Shown here one piece after another: positions 15,277-22,859 of a stretch of DNA of 38,311 nucleotides. Source of the DNA: Verrucomicrobiaceae bacterium UBA2429 (GTDB lineage Bacteria; Verrucomicrobiota; Verrucomicrobiia; Verrucomicrobiales; Verrucomicrobiaceae). The notes below the pieces were generated by a model that was given only the letters and a program-made list of their open reading frames with translations, made no database searches and had not been told where the DNA came from. The stretch covers positions 1 through 38,311 of the forward strand of contig DDQZ01000110.1 of NCBI GenBank assembly GCA_002343505.1, written 5' to 3'. The first letter of the stretch is position 1. The number at the start of each line of letters is the position of its first letter. The position numbers and the translations under genes were made by a program.

Positions 15277-16044
15277 ATGTCTGAGACCACCGCAGCACCC
15301 GCCACCGGACGCTTCATCCGCGCCGCCCTGGTCATTTTCCCCGCCGGGACAATCATCCTGGGCATCCTCTCCTTTGGCATCTGGTGGTGGAAGCGCGAGC
15401 GCGTGGAGCAGCGCGGCTACCAATACGCCCTTGCCCTGCGGCGCGACCTCTCAGAGTCCGGCCTCAGCCGCCATGCCAGCATCCTGCACGAGGCGCTCAG
15501 CCGCGCCGACATGCCGCGGTTCCAGGCTGTGGCCGCCTATCTGGAGTCCTCCATGGGCGCGGAAAACATGGGCTATCACGTCCGGCGGGAGCGCGCCCGC
15601 GTGAACGGGATGGAAGTCTCCGATGTCGAGGTCGAACTCACCGGCAGACAGCGTCCGCGCGAGGTGGTCTTGCTTCTCGTCCCGTATGGCTTTGCTGCGC
15701 GCGCGGCGGAGGAAAGCCGCGCGCTCGCCATGATGATGAGCCTGGCGCATGCCATCACCGGCGAGGTGCGCGCGCGCACCCTGCGCCTGGCCGTGCTGCC
15801 GCTCGGCGCGGACCCCGGCGCGCTGCTCCGCCTCACCACCGCCTGCGACACGCGGCGCGAGCGCCTTGTCGAGGTGCTCGTTCCCGGCGGAGAGGAGAGC
15901 GGCTGCATGAGCGCCCTTGAAAACGCCCTCCAGCCCGCCCGCACCGGCGTGATCATCAAGTCCCTGCCCGCCCCCGCTGACACGGGCGCGGCCCTCGCGG
16001 CCGCCGCCGCGCTGCGCAGGGAGCTTTTGCGCTCCGCCGAGTAG
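15277..16044 (+). CDS. Membrane-anchored protein of unknown function, possibly a degenerate M28-peptidase fold
   Basis: The 255-residue protein has a single N-terminal TM segment (about residues 14-38, AALVIFPAGTIILGILSFGIWWW) and then a soluble domain that should face the periplasm. The domain begins with a helical part resembling the N-terminus of M28 aminopeptidases. It continues with 'VEVELTGRQRPREVVLLLVPYG', where M28 enzymes have G..PE.VVVGAHYD, and 'EESRALAMMMSLAHAITG', where they have DNASGVAALLELARAL. The metal ligands (His, Asp) are absent in this alignment by eye, so if the relation is real it is a pseudo-enzyme. This is a weak inference; otherwise unrecognised. A 45-base gap separates it from the downstream aldolase. 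Confidence 0.6.
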   Translation: MSETTAAPATGRFIRAALVIFPAGTIILGILSFGIWWWKRERVEQRGYQYALALRRDLSESGLSRHASILHEALSRADMPRFQAVAAYLESSMGAENMGYHVRRERARVNGMEVSDVEVELTGRQRPREVVLLLVPYGFAARAAEESRALAMMMSLAHAITGEVRARTLRLAVLPLGADPGALLRLTTACDTRRERLVEVLVPGGEESGCMSALENALQPARTGVIIKSLPAPADTGAALAAAAALRRELLRSAE

Positions 16045-16089
16045 CCGCTTTACACCCCCGCATTCCGCCCCATTGATCCAGCCACCCTC

Positions 16090-16884
16090 ATGACCCGACA
16101 GGAAAACCTCGACATCTTCTTCACCGACGGCAAAACCGTCATCCTGCCCATTGACCACGGAGTCGCCATCCCCGTGCCCGGACTGGAGAATCCCTTCGCC
16201 ATGATAGACGCCGTCAGTCCCTATGTGGACGGTTACGTCATGAACCTCGGCGTGGCCATGCGCGCCGCCGATTCCATGGCCGGCAAGGGCATCTGCCTGC
16301 GCACCGATGTCTATAACACCCGCCTCACCGGAGACGGCGCGGGCAGCATCAACGTCTATGGCGCCGAGGAGGCCGAAATGGTCGGCGCCAACGCCGTCAT
16401 GAACATGATCTACCCGTGGTCCGTCAGCGAGCGCATGAACTTCCAGGAATGCGCCGACATCATCCGCAGCAGCATGGATCTCGACATCCCCGTCATCCTG
16501 GAGGCGTTGCCCCACGGTCTCGGCCAGACCGACAAATACACCCTCGAAAACGTCGCCTTCGCCGCCCGCCTCGCCGCCGAGCTTGGCGCCGATGTCGTCA
16601 AGATCCCCTATCCCACCGACGCCAAACCCGGCGACTTCAAAAAAGTCATCGAGCAAGTCTGGGTCCCCGTCATCATCCTCGGCGGAGCCGCAGTCAACGA
16701 CGACGCCGCCCTCCTGCAAATGACCGAGGACGCCATGAACGCGGGCGCCGCGGGCATCGCCATGGGGCGGAATGTCTGGCAGCACAAAAATCCCCCCGCC
16801 ATCGCACGCAGCCTCGCCGCCATCGTCCATGACGACGCGGACGCCCTCCAGGCCCTCTCCCTCCTGCGCGAGCCGCTGCGCTGA
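16090..16884 (+). CDS. Class I (DhnA/LsrF-type) aldolase
   Basis: The 264-residue TIM-barrel protein shows the DeoC/DhnA family pattern: ILPIDHGVAIP near residue 19, VNxG-like GYVMNLG, VILEALPHG, the Schiff-base lysine in ADVVKIPYP (Lys171), IILGGAAVNDD and the phosphate loop IAMGRNVWQ. Related proteins include archaeal-type class I fructose-bisphosphate aldolase, 2-amino-3,7-dideoxy-D-threo-hept-6-ulosonate synthase and LsrF. A role in glycolysis/gluconeogenesis is likely in a window with other central carbon genes, but the exact substrate cannot be fixed by eye. No signal peptide; cytoplasmic. Confidence 0.85.
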   Translation: MTRQENLDIFFTDGKTVILPIDHGVAIPVPGLENPFAMIDAVSPYVDGYVMNLGVAMRAADSMAGKGICLRTDVYNTRLTGDGAGSINVYGAEEAEMVGANAVMNMIYPWSVSERMNFQECADIIRSSMDLDIPVILEALPHGLGQTDKYTLENVAFAARLAAELGADVVKIPYPTDAKPGDFKKVIEQVWVPVIILGGAAVNDDAALLQMTEDAMNAGAAGIAMGRNVWQHKNPPAIARSLAAIVHDDADALQALSLLREPLR

Positions 16885-16966
16885 CCGCCCGCCCCGCCGC
16901 GCCTGCTTCGGAAGGCGCCGCACTCTCATGAAAAAAACCGCGCCGCGCCCGTTCTTCATCCACGTC

Positions 16967-17611
16967 ATGAAAAAGCCCGCCCTTCTTCTCCTCGCGCTCG
17001 CCTTCTCCCATCTGCATGCCGGCGAAATCCAGCGCGCCACCCTCAATGCAGACGACTGGCAGCCCGGCGACCCGCCCAAGGAGGTCTTCGTCGTGGACGG
17101 CAAAATCCAAATCACCGCCAAGGACGGCAACAACGCCATCACCGTCCTGCCCGAAGCCGTCACCGACGCCTCCGCCCAGCTCGGCAGCTCCGCCGCCGGC
17201 GAGAGCAGCATCCAGGCCCGGGTCTTCAGCGCCCGCCGCGCCCGAAGCAACCCGCGCTTCGGCATCTCCGTCCACGGCATGAGCGGGCACCGCCTCATCC
17301 TCAACCCCGCCAAACGCCAGCTCGAGCTGCACAAAAACGACGAAATACTAGCCACCGTCCCCCACTCCTGGACCAGCGAGGCCTGGGTCTGGCTCAAGCT
17401 CGAAGCCAGACGCGGCGAGGGCGACGCCTGGCACATCCACGGCAAAATCTGGGAGCAGGGCGCGGAGGAACCCGCCGAGCCGCAGATCAAGCACGAAGCC
17501 AAAGGCCTCAAAGGACAGGGCAAGCCCGGCATCTGGGGCACCCCCTACTCCGAGCAGCCCATCCATTTCGACGACATCCAGATCGCCATTGAGTTGCCCG
17601 CCTCCTCTTGA
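16967..17611 (+). CDS. Small secreted protein, possible concanavalin-like beta-sandwich
   Basis: The 214-residue product has a clean signal peptide (MKKPALLLLALAFSHLHA) and a mature part of alternating strands with 'PRFGISVHG', 'HRLILNPAKRQLELHKND', 'EAWVWLKLEARRGEG' and 'IHFDDIQIAI'. That pattern resembles LamG/DUF1080-type concanavalin-like domains (F.i.v.g....rl.l......l.l......W..l.l....), which bind or cleave sugars. No catalytic residues can be named. A second in-frame ATG at 16928 would add 13 residues (MKKTAPRPFFIHV) before the same signal peptide; I prefer 16967. It follows the aldolase by about 80 bases and ends at an AT-rich convergent spacer. Confidence 0.65.
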   Translation: MKKPALLLLALAFSHLHAGEIQRATLNADDWQPGDPPKEVFVVDGKIQITAKDGNNAITVLPEAVTDASAQLGSSAAGESSIQARVFSARRARSNPRFGISVHGMSGHRLILNPAKRQLELHKNDEILATVPHSWTSEAWVWLKLEARRGEGDAWHIHGKIWEQGAEEPAEPQIKHEAKGLKGQGKPGIWGTPYSEQPIHFDDIQIAIELPASS

Positions 17612-17679
17612 CCCGTCCGCCTGGGTGGCGCAACCATGCAAAGCGTCACCACTTTTTGTGAATTCAAGCCATTGGGATT

Positions 17680-17707
17680 TTGGAGTGCTTGAGTATTGCC
17701 ACTCCAA
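17680..17707. repeat. Hairpin in the AT-rich convergent spacer
   Basis: An 8-bp perfect inverted repeat (TTGGAGTG 17680-17687, CACTCCAA 17700-17707) with a 12-base loop lies between the convergent genes ending at 17611 and 17791. The surrounding 60 bases are visibly richer in A/T than the flanks. It could terminate either transcript or be a remnant of a dispersed repeat. Confidence 0.4.
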
Positions 17708-17790
17708 CAATCCATCGCTCCAAACGAGGGATCACAAATCATGATGACGCGGGGCATATCCTGGTTGCCGCGGCATCAAAGCCGCCGCTC

Positions 17791-19278
17791 TCAGCGCGGG
17801 GGCGGAGATGGCTCAGCCAGGCCGTATTGCCGCAGCCACCATGACACACGCTCTGCGTCGCTGGGTTCGGGGCCGAGACCGCGCCGCTCCCAGGTCCGCT
17901 GATAATCCTGGCGCTTGGATTTCCGGATTTCCTCCATGCCCGGCTCGGTGGCCGGGTCGGGCAGGCCGCCGCGGTCGCCGCTGTCCTTGATCCACTGGTC
18001 GAGATCGCCGGAGAGCCGCGCAAGCACGCGGGCATTGTCACCGGACAATGCGGCACCGGTGACACCGAGCGGATCGCTTTTCAAATCATGCAGTTCCAAC
18101 GGCGGGCGGTCCGGCTTTAGATAGCGCGCCTGCATTTCCGTCAGGGAGCCGGCGGCGGCCAGCTCGCGCAGGAGCGGCATGGCCGGGTAGCTGGCCTCTT
18201 TGTAGCCGGACCAGTTCATGAAGGATAAACCGGGATGAAAGTGACGCGCGAAAAGATGGTCCGCCGTGATGACCGCGCGGATGCGGTCCTGCGCATCACC
18301 GCAACGGTCGCGCGCGGCGAAGATGCGCTCGCGCTCCGGGAAAGGCGCGCCCAGCAGCGGACGGCCCTGCATCCACTCCGGCAGCGGCAGCCCCGCCAAC
18401 TGGAGCGCGGTGGGGGCCAGGTCAATGAGGCTGGCCAGGCGCTCCTCCACCCTGCCGGCCTCCACACCGGGGCCGCGCATGAGCAGGGGCACGCGCAATC
18501 CCTCAATGGTGAGCCACTGCTTTCCCCAGGGCATGGGCCGCCCATGATCGGCGAAGAAGATGACGAGGGTGTCATCGAGCACGCCTTCGCCGGCAAGTTG
18601 CCGGAGGATGTCCCCCACGCGCTTGTCCACCACTTCGACGCTGCGCAGGTAGGCATACCAGTCGCGGCGGACGAGCGGGTGGTCCGGGTAGTTCGGCGGG
18701 ATGCTCATCCGCGCCATGAGGGCGTCGTCATACTCTTCGGGGATGGGAAAGGGGCGGTGCGGCTCGACGATCTGGAATTGCGCGAAGAACGGCTGGCCGG
18801 GGCGGCGCTTGCGCCAGTCGTCGCCGTCATACATCCCGGCGGGGTCATGGGCGAAGTTGTAATGCGTCTTGGCTTTCTTCACGGCGCGCCCGCCGCGCTC
18901 GGTGCCGGGCGCGGGCGCGTTGGTCACATGCCAGCCGGCATCGCGCAGCAGGCCGGGCAGGTGCCGCCAGGGCGCGGGCAGGGGCTGGGGATTCTCCACA
19001 TCATGCGCGTGCAGGCCGGTGGTGGTCTGCATGACGCCGAGAATGAAAGCGGAGCGCGAGGAACTGCACACCGGCGCGCTGGCATAAGCGCGCGTGAAGC
19101 GCGCCCCCTCCGCCGCCAGGCGGTCCAGATGCGGCGTGCTCACGCCTGTCATGCCGTAGGCCGCGGTGTCCGGCGACATGTCATCGGCGACGATCCAGAC
19201 GATGTTCGGGGGCTTGGCGGCGAGCACGGGCGCGGACAGCAGAGCAAGACTGAGAATGAGGCGGATCGGCATCCGCAT
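17791..19278 (-). CDS. Secreted sulfatase (S1 family)
   Basis: The 495-residue product has a signal peptide (MRMPIRLILSLALLSAPVLA) and the sulfatase core: NIVWIVADDMSPD (calcium ligands near Asp32/Asp33), the formylglycine site APVCSSSRSAFILG (Cys71), FFADHGRP for the second metal site, and a C-terminal domain. These enzymes hydrolyse sulfate esters of polysaccharides and are abundant in Verrucomicrobiota and Planctomycetes. The active-site motif reads C-S-S-S-R instead of the textbook C-x-P-x-R, which should still permit modification in some lineages. The open frame extends to ATG 19308; I chose 19278 so the protein starts at the signal peptide. It is the last gene of the operon with the gene at 19315 and murJ. 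Confidence 0.88.
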   Translation of the reverse strand: MRMPIRLILSLALLSAPVLAAKPPNIVWIVADDMSPDTAAYGMTGVSTPHLDRLAAEGARFTRAYASAPVCSSSRSAFILGVMQTTTGLHAHDVENPQPLPAPWRHLPGLLRDAGWHVTNAPAPGTERGGRAVKKAKTHYNFAHDPAGMYDGDDWRKRRPGQPFFAQFQIVEPHRPFPIPEEYDDALMARMSIPPNYPDHPLVRRDWYAYLRSVEVVDKRVGDILRQLAGEGVLDDTLVIFFADHGRPMPWGKQWLTIEGLRVPLLMRGPGVEAGRVEERLASLIDLAPTALQLAGLPLPEWMQGRPLLGAPFPERERIFAARDRCGDAQDRIRAVITADHLFARHFHPGLSFMNWSGYKEASYPAMPLLRELAAAGSLTEMQARYLKPDRPPLELHDLKSDPLGVTGAALSGDNARVLARLSGDLDQWIKDSGDRGGLPDPATEPGMEEIRKSKRQDYQRTWERRGLGPEPSDAERVSWWLRQYGLAEPSPPPR

Positions 19279-19314
19279 CTCAACGCGCGTGGCGCGCGGA
19301 TGTGTCATCCTGAG

Positions 19315-19911
19315 TCACCGCCTGAAACCCTGCAGCCGGGACTGCATGTCCTCGATGACGGGCGCCAGCTCCATTTTCATTTTCACCGGCGCCTCGCGCA
19401 GAAAAAGCACGGGGTCCTCGGCCACCATGAACTCGAAAAACTCGCGGTCCTGGTCGCTGAGGCGGTCGCCATCGGCGGAATTGGCGCGCAGGTTGCGCAG
19501 GTCGCCGCGCATGCGCGCCACCATGCGTTTGCGCTCCTCCTCGGTCAGGAGCTTGATGCCTTTGCTGATGGTTTCAAAATAAGGCTCGACGGTGCGGTCC
19601 ACATACTCCTTCTGCTCCTCCTCCGTGAGCGAGGCGAAGAATTTGTCCAGGATGTCCTGCCCGTCCTCTCGCAGCGCGCGGCGCTGCTGGAAGTCGAGCT
19701 GGTTGAGCCTGGTGATGACCTCGTGGAGATGCAGCCGGCGCTGGGATTCGCTGGCGGTTTTGCCGTCATGCCAGGGCGCGGCCCCGGCGAGGTCGAGCAC
19801 CTTTTGCGGCCATGAGACGAGCAGGTCGGTCTGGCGCATGACCACGGCCAGCGCGCCCCAGATGAGGGCCAGCAGGGTGGCGGTGGTGATCCAGATGCGT
19901 TGGTTTTTCAT
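19315..19911 (-). CDS. Single-pass membrane protein of unknown function
   Basis: The 198-residue product has one N-terminal TM segment (about residues 6-26, IWITTATLLALIWGALAVVM) and a mostly helical, highly charged remainder with 'LTEEEQKEYVDRTVEPYFETISKGIKLLTEEERKRMVARMRGDLRNL'. The remainder probably forms a coiled or bundled periplasmic domain. I recognise no enzyme motif or family. It starts 3 bases after the murJ stop and precedes the sulfatase, so it is an internal operon gene. Position suggests a cell-envelope role, but that is inference only. Confidence 0.75.
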   Translation of the reverse strand: MKNQRIWITTATLLALIWGALAVVMRQTDLLVSWPQKVLDLAGAAPWHDGKTASESQRRLHLHEVITRLNQLDFQQRRALREDGQDILDKFFASLTEEEQKEYVDRTVEPYFETISKGIKLLTEEERKRMVARMRGDLRNLRANSADGDRLSDQDREFFEFMVAEDPVLFLREAPVKMKMELAPVIEDMQSRLQGFRR

Positions 19912-19914
19912 GGC

Positions 19915-21588
19915 TTACTTGCGGCGAAAACGGCGGGTGAGGATGCCGGTGAACTCGCCCGCCTCCTCGACGCGGAGCTTTTGCGTGACATAAAAGTACA
20001 CCGCCGCCGCGACGGTGACCGTGCCGCCGAGAGCGGCCGCTTTGTTGAGCAGGATCATGCCCGCCCAGCCGGAGAGCAGGGTGGCTTTTGCGGCGAGGCA
20101 GACAAGCGCCATGCACGCGACACCTGCGGCCAGCCTGACGAGCGCGCCGAGCAGCGCGCGGGTCTCCAGGCCGTTGGCGAATTTTTTCATGCACAGGTAG
20201 AGGGTGGCGAAGTTCAGCATGAGGCCTGCGGCGGTGGCCCATGCCAGCGCGGTGTGGTCCCATTCGAGGACAAAGACGGTGAAGCCGTTCACACTGGCGG
20301 TGAAGACGATGATGCCCAGGCTGACCTGCATGGGGACGAAGCGCCTGCCGATGGTGTAGAAGGCGGGCTGGAGCACCTTGATGGCTGAGTAAAAGACCAG
20401 CCCGAAGGCATAGGCCTGCAGCGGCCCCGCCGTGGCCGCCACATCAGCGGCGGTGAAGCGCCCGTATTGAAAGAGGATGGAGACGATCTCCTCCGCCAGC
20501 AGCGAAAGGCCGATGGCGCTGGGCAGGGTGAGGAAAAGCACAAGGCGCAGCCCCTTCGCCAAAGCGCCGCGGAAGGCGGGTGTGATGCCCTCGGTGGCCA
20601 GACGGGCCAGCATGGGAAGAGTCACGGTGGCCACCGCCACGCCGAAGAGGCCGAGCGGGAGCTGCTGGAGACGCTGGGCGTTCGCCAGCCAGGCCACGGC
20701 GGACTCTTTGCCGGGAGTGAAGGAGGCGAAGATGGAGTTCAGCAGCACGCCGATCTGCGTGCCGCCCGCGGCGATGAGGGAGGGCCACATGAGTTGCAGC
20801 ACCTCGCCCACGCCTTTGTCCCGCCATTTGAAGTCCAGCCCGAAACGGAAGCCCGCGCGGCGCAGGGAGGGAATCTGGATGGCAAGTTGCATGACGCCGC
20901 CCACCAGCGTGCCGATGGCAAAGGCTTGCAGGCCTTTCTCTGTGATCGCTCCATCACGGAAGCCGGGGTCCATGAACCAGGCGAGCACGACGCCGCCGAT
21001 GATGCAGCCGAGGTTGAAAAAAGCCGAGGCCAGAGCCGGGATGAAGAAGACCTTCTTCGAGTTCAGCATGCCCATCACGAGAGCCGTCACAGAGACGAGG
21101 GTGATGAAGGGATACATGATGCGCACCAGCTCCGTGCAGATGGCGAGGCTGCGCGGATCATCCCAGCCTGGATTCAGCAGCCGCACCAGCCACGGCGCGA
21201 GGGCGATGCCGGCCAGCGAGACCATGCTCATGAAGCAGATGGAAAGGGCGAGCATCTTCCTGCCGAGCAGCCAGGCGGCTTCGTCGCCCTCGGTTTTGAT
21301 TCTCTTCGAGAAGGTGGTGACGAAGGCGGTGGAGAGCGCTCCTTCGGCGAAGAGGTCGCGCAGCATGTTCGGCGTGCGGAAGGCGGCGGTGAAGATGCCG
21401 GTGAGGTGCGCGCCAAAGAGGCCGTTGAGGAGCTGGTCGCGCACAAGGCCGAGCACGCGGCTGCACAGGATGGCGATGGAGACCACGCTGGTGCTGCGCG
21501 CCTGGGAGGGTGATGCAACCGTCCCGGTTGCACTCTTCGAGTCTGCGGGACGGCGTGGCTGGTCCGGACTGGGCGCGTTGTCGCTCAT
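19915..21588 (-). CDS. murJ: Lipid II flippase MurJ
   Basis: The 557-residue product has the complete MurJ pattern: SIAILCSRVLGLVRDQLLNGLFG, IFTAAFRTPNMLRDLFAEGALSTAFV, and a full set of hydrophobic segments to the C-terminus, consistent with 14 TM helices. MurJ moves lipid-linked peptidoglycan precursor across the inner membrane. The first 35 residues are a polar tail not typical of MurJ, and part of it (SKSATGTVASPS) is encoded by a palindromic repeat that also occurs at the end of the upstream gene. The ATG overlaps the stop of the Sua5 gene by 4 bases. It starts an operon segment with the genes at 19315 and 17791. A shorter paralogue is at 3458-4831. Confidence 0.93.
   Translation of the reverse strand: MSDNAPSPDQPRRPADSKSATGTVASPSQARSTSVVSIAILCSRVLGLVRDQLLNGLFGAHLTGIFTAAFRTPNMLRDLFAEGALSTAFVTTFSKRIKTEGDEAAWLLGRKMLALSICFMSMVSLAGIALAPWLVRLLNPGWDDPRSLAICTELVRIMYPFITLVSVTALVMGMLNSKKVFFIPALASAFFNLGCIIGGVVLAWFMDPGFRDGAITEKGLQAFAIGTLVGGVMQLAIQIPSLRRAGFRFGLDFKWRDKGVGEVLQLMWPSLIAAGGTQIGVLLNSIFASFTPGKESAVAWLANAQRLQQLPLGLFGVAVATVTLPMLARLATEGITPAFRGALAKGLRLVLFLTLPSAIGLSLLAEEIVSILFQYGRFTAADVAATAGPLQAYAFGLVFYSAIKVLQPAFYTIGRRFVPMQVSLGIIVFTASVNGFTVFVLEWDHTALAWATAAGLMLNFATLYLCMKKFANGLETRALLGALVRLAAGVACMALVCLAAKATLLSGWAGMILLNKAAALGGTVTVAAAVYFYVTQKLRVEEAGEFTGILTRRFRRK
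21506..21536. repeat. REP-like palindromic repeat, copy 1 (inside murJ N-terminus)
   Basis: The core TGCAACCG-TCC-CGGTTGCA (21514-21532) is a perfect 8-3-8 palindrome, with extra conserved bases on both sides (GGAGGGTG before, CTC after) shared with copy 2. It is read in the minus strand as SATGTVA within the murJ N-terminal tail. Confidence 0.8.
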
Positions 21589-22682
21589 TCGGAGGGTGGT
21601 GCAACCGTCCCGGTTGCACTCCGGGATTCGGGCAAGCTGGAAGGCTGCCCCGCCTTCACCGCCGCGCGGCGCAGCTTGTCCATCATGGCGGCACCCATGC
21701 CGTGCTCATGCATGGGCTCGGCGATGATCTCGTCCGCGCCGAGCTTGTCCAGCTCTCGCAGCGCGTAGAAAAAACGCACGGCGGCTTCGGGCAGCTTGCC
21801 TTTGCCGGGGCTTAAAATCATCACCTGCAGCCAGTCGGCCAGGTTGAGGAACCCGTCTTTTTCCTCGCCCCGGTAACTCAGGAGGGCGTAGCGTTTGCCG
21901 GGTTCGGGGGTGAAGTCGGAGGGCTTGGCCAGCAGGCGCAGCGGAGTGCGCGGCGCATAGTGGGAGGCGAGCTGGCCGGGAGCCTCGGCGGCCTCGTCCA
22001 CGACGGAGCGGGTCACGCGCATGACCTTGCCATAGACCTTCAGATCTTCCGCGGTGATGGGGCCGGGGCGCAGGATGGTGATGAGATTTTTGGGCGAGGC
22101 GGCCTCGACTTTGATGATGGTGCTCTCCAGCCCGTGCATGCAGGCGCCGCCGTCGAGGATGAGCGGGATGCGCCCGTCCAGCTCGGCCGCGACGGCGCTG
22201 GCTGAGGTGGGGCTGATGGAGCCGAAGCGGTTGGCGCTGGGAGCGGCGAGGGGGCGTCCGAGCGCCTGCGCGACGCGCTTGAAAATGGGATTTGCGCTGA
22301 CACGCACGGCCACGGAGGGCAGCCCGGCGGTGACGAGGCCGGGCACGCAGGGCTTCTTCGGCAGCACGAGCGTGAGCGGGCCGGGCCAGAAACGCTCGAT
22401 GAGCTGGATGACGAGTTTTTGCACCTCCGGCGGCACCTCGGCCACGGTGTCCAGATGCTTCTTGTCAGGCAGATGGACGATGAGCGGGTCAAAGGCCGGG
22501 CGCTCTTTGGCCTCGAAGATTTTCGCCACCGCGGCGGGGTTCAAAGCGTCGGCGGCCAGGCCATAAACGGTCTCCGTGGGCAGAGCCACGACCTCCCCGG
22601 ATTCCAGCAGCTTCACAGCCTGGTCCACGGCGGTGTGGAGAAGCGGTGGTTGGTCGGTGGGCAGGACGGTGGTGGCGGGCAT
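21585..22682 (-). CDS. Threonylcarbamoyl-AMP synthase, Sua5 type
   Basis: The 365-residue product has the YrdC domain (about residues 15-210): VALPTETVYGLAADALNPAAV, FEAKERPAFDPLIVHL, FWPGPLTLVL, VAVRVSAN and PLAAPSANRFGSISPT. The C-terminal Sua5 domain follows (about 225-345). It makes threonylcarbamoyl-AMP from threonine, bicarbonate and ATP for the t6A37 modification of ANN-decoding tRNAs. The extra C-terminal residues (SRSATGTVAPPSE) come from a palindromic repeat also present in murJ. The stop overlaps the murJ start by 4 bases. It is divergent from zwf. Confidence 0.93.
   Translation of the reverse strand: MPATTVLPTDQPPLLHTAVDQAVKLLESGEVVALPTETVYGLAADALNPAAVAKIFEAKERPAFDPLIVHLPDKKHLDTVAEVPPEVQKLVIQLIERFWPGPLTLVLPKKPCVPGLVTAGLPSVAVRVSANPIFKRVAQALGRPLAAPSANRFGSISPTSASAVAAELDGRIPLILDGGACMHGLESTIIKVEAASPKNLITILRPGPITAEDLKVYGKVMRVTRSVVDEAAEAPGQLASHYAPRTPLRLLAKPSDFTPEPGKRYALLSYRGEEKDGFLNLADWLQVMILSPGKGKLPEAAVRFFYALRELDKLGADEIIAEPMHEHGMGAAMMDKLRRAAVKAGQPSSLPESRSATGTVAPPSE
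21592..21622. repeat. REP-like palindromic repeat, copy 2 (inside the 3' end of the Sua5 gene)
   Basis: The perfect 8-3-8 palindrome TGCAACCG-TCC-CGGTTGCA at 21600-21618 is identical to copy 1, in the same orientation, 86 bases away. The shared block extends to about 28 bases with one mismatch. In the minus strand it reads SATGTVA, the same phase as copy 1, although the two host genes are in different frames. Confidence 0.8.
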
Positions 22683-22790
22683 GGGCGCGGATGCTTGCGC
22701 CAGAATGCCTGGATTTGCAAGACACGCCTCCGGTCATGAATGGCATGAAGGCTTTTCATCATCGCGGGGCTTTTGGAGCAGCTTCGCCAG

Positions 22791-22819
22791 TTGCCAGCGG
22801 AGGGCGGGCGGTCTAATCT
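22791..22819 (+). promoter_or_regulatory. Candidate promoter for zwf
   Basis: TTGCCA (22791-22796) is followed by TCTAAT (22812-22817, spacer 15, 5/6 match) in the divergent spacer between the Sua5 gene and zwf. The leader to the ATG at 22860 would be about 35 bases. Confidence 0.4.
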
Positions 22820-22859
22820 CAGCGCCGCTCTCCCCAGGGCGTACGCAACGTCACCGCAC

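Noticed and set aside
15451..17541. 696-codon antisense open frame across the unknown membrane protein, aldolase and secreted protein
   Set aside because: The sense strand has an aldolase with full motifs and a signal peptide gene; the antisense translation matches nothing I know.
18235..19815. 526-codon plus-strand frame opposite the sulfatase and its upstream neighbour
   Set aside because: The minus-strand sulfatase has signal peptide, metal site and formylglycine motif; the plus frame is a shadow.
21228..21619. Extra small proteins starting MQPGRLHHPP around the palindromic repeats
   Set aside because: They are alternative-frame readings of the repeat and of murJ; the murJ and Sua5 frames are clearly the real ones.
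22773..22859. Upstream ATG start for zwf at 22773
   Set aside because: The extra 29 residues do not resemble G6PD N-termini and the interval contains the promoter-like site; ATG 22860 fits the family.
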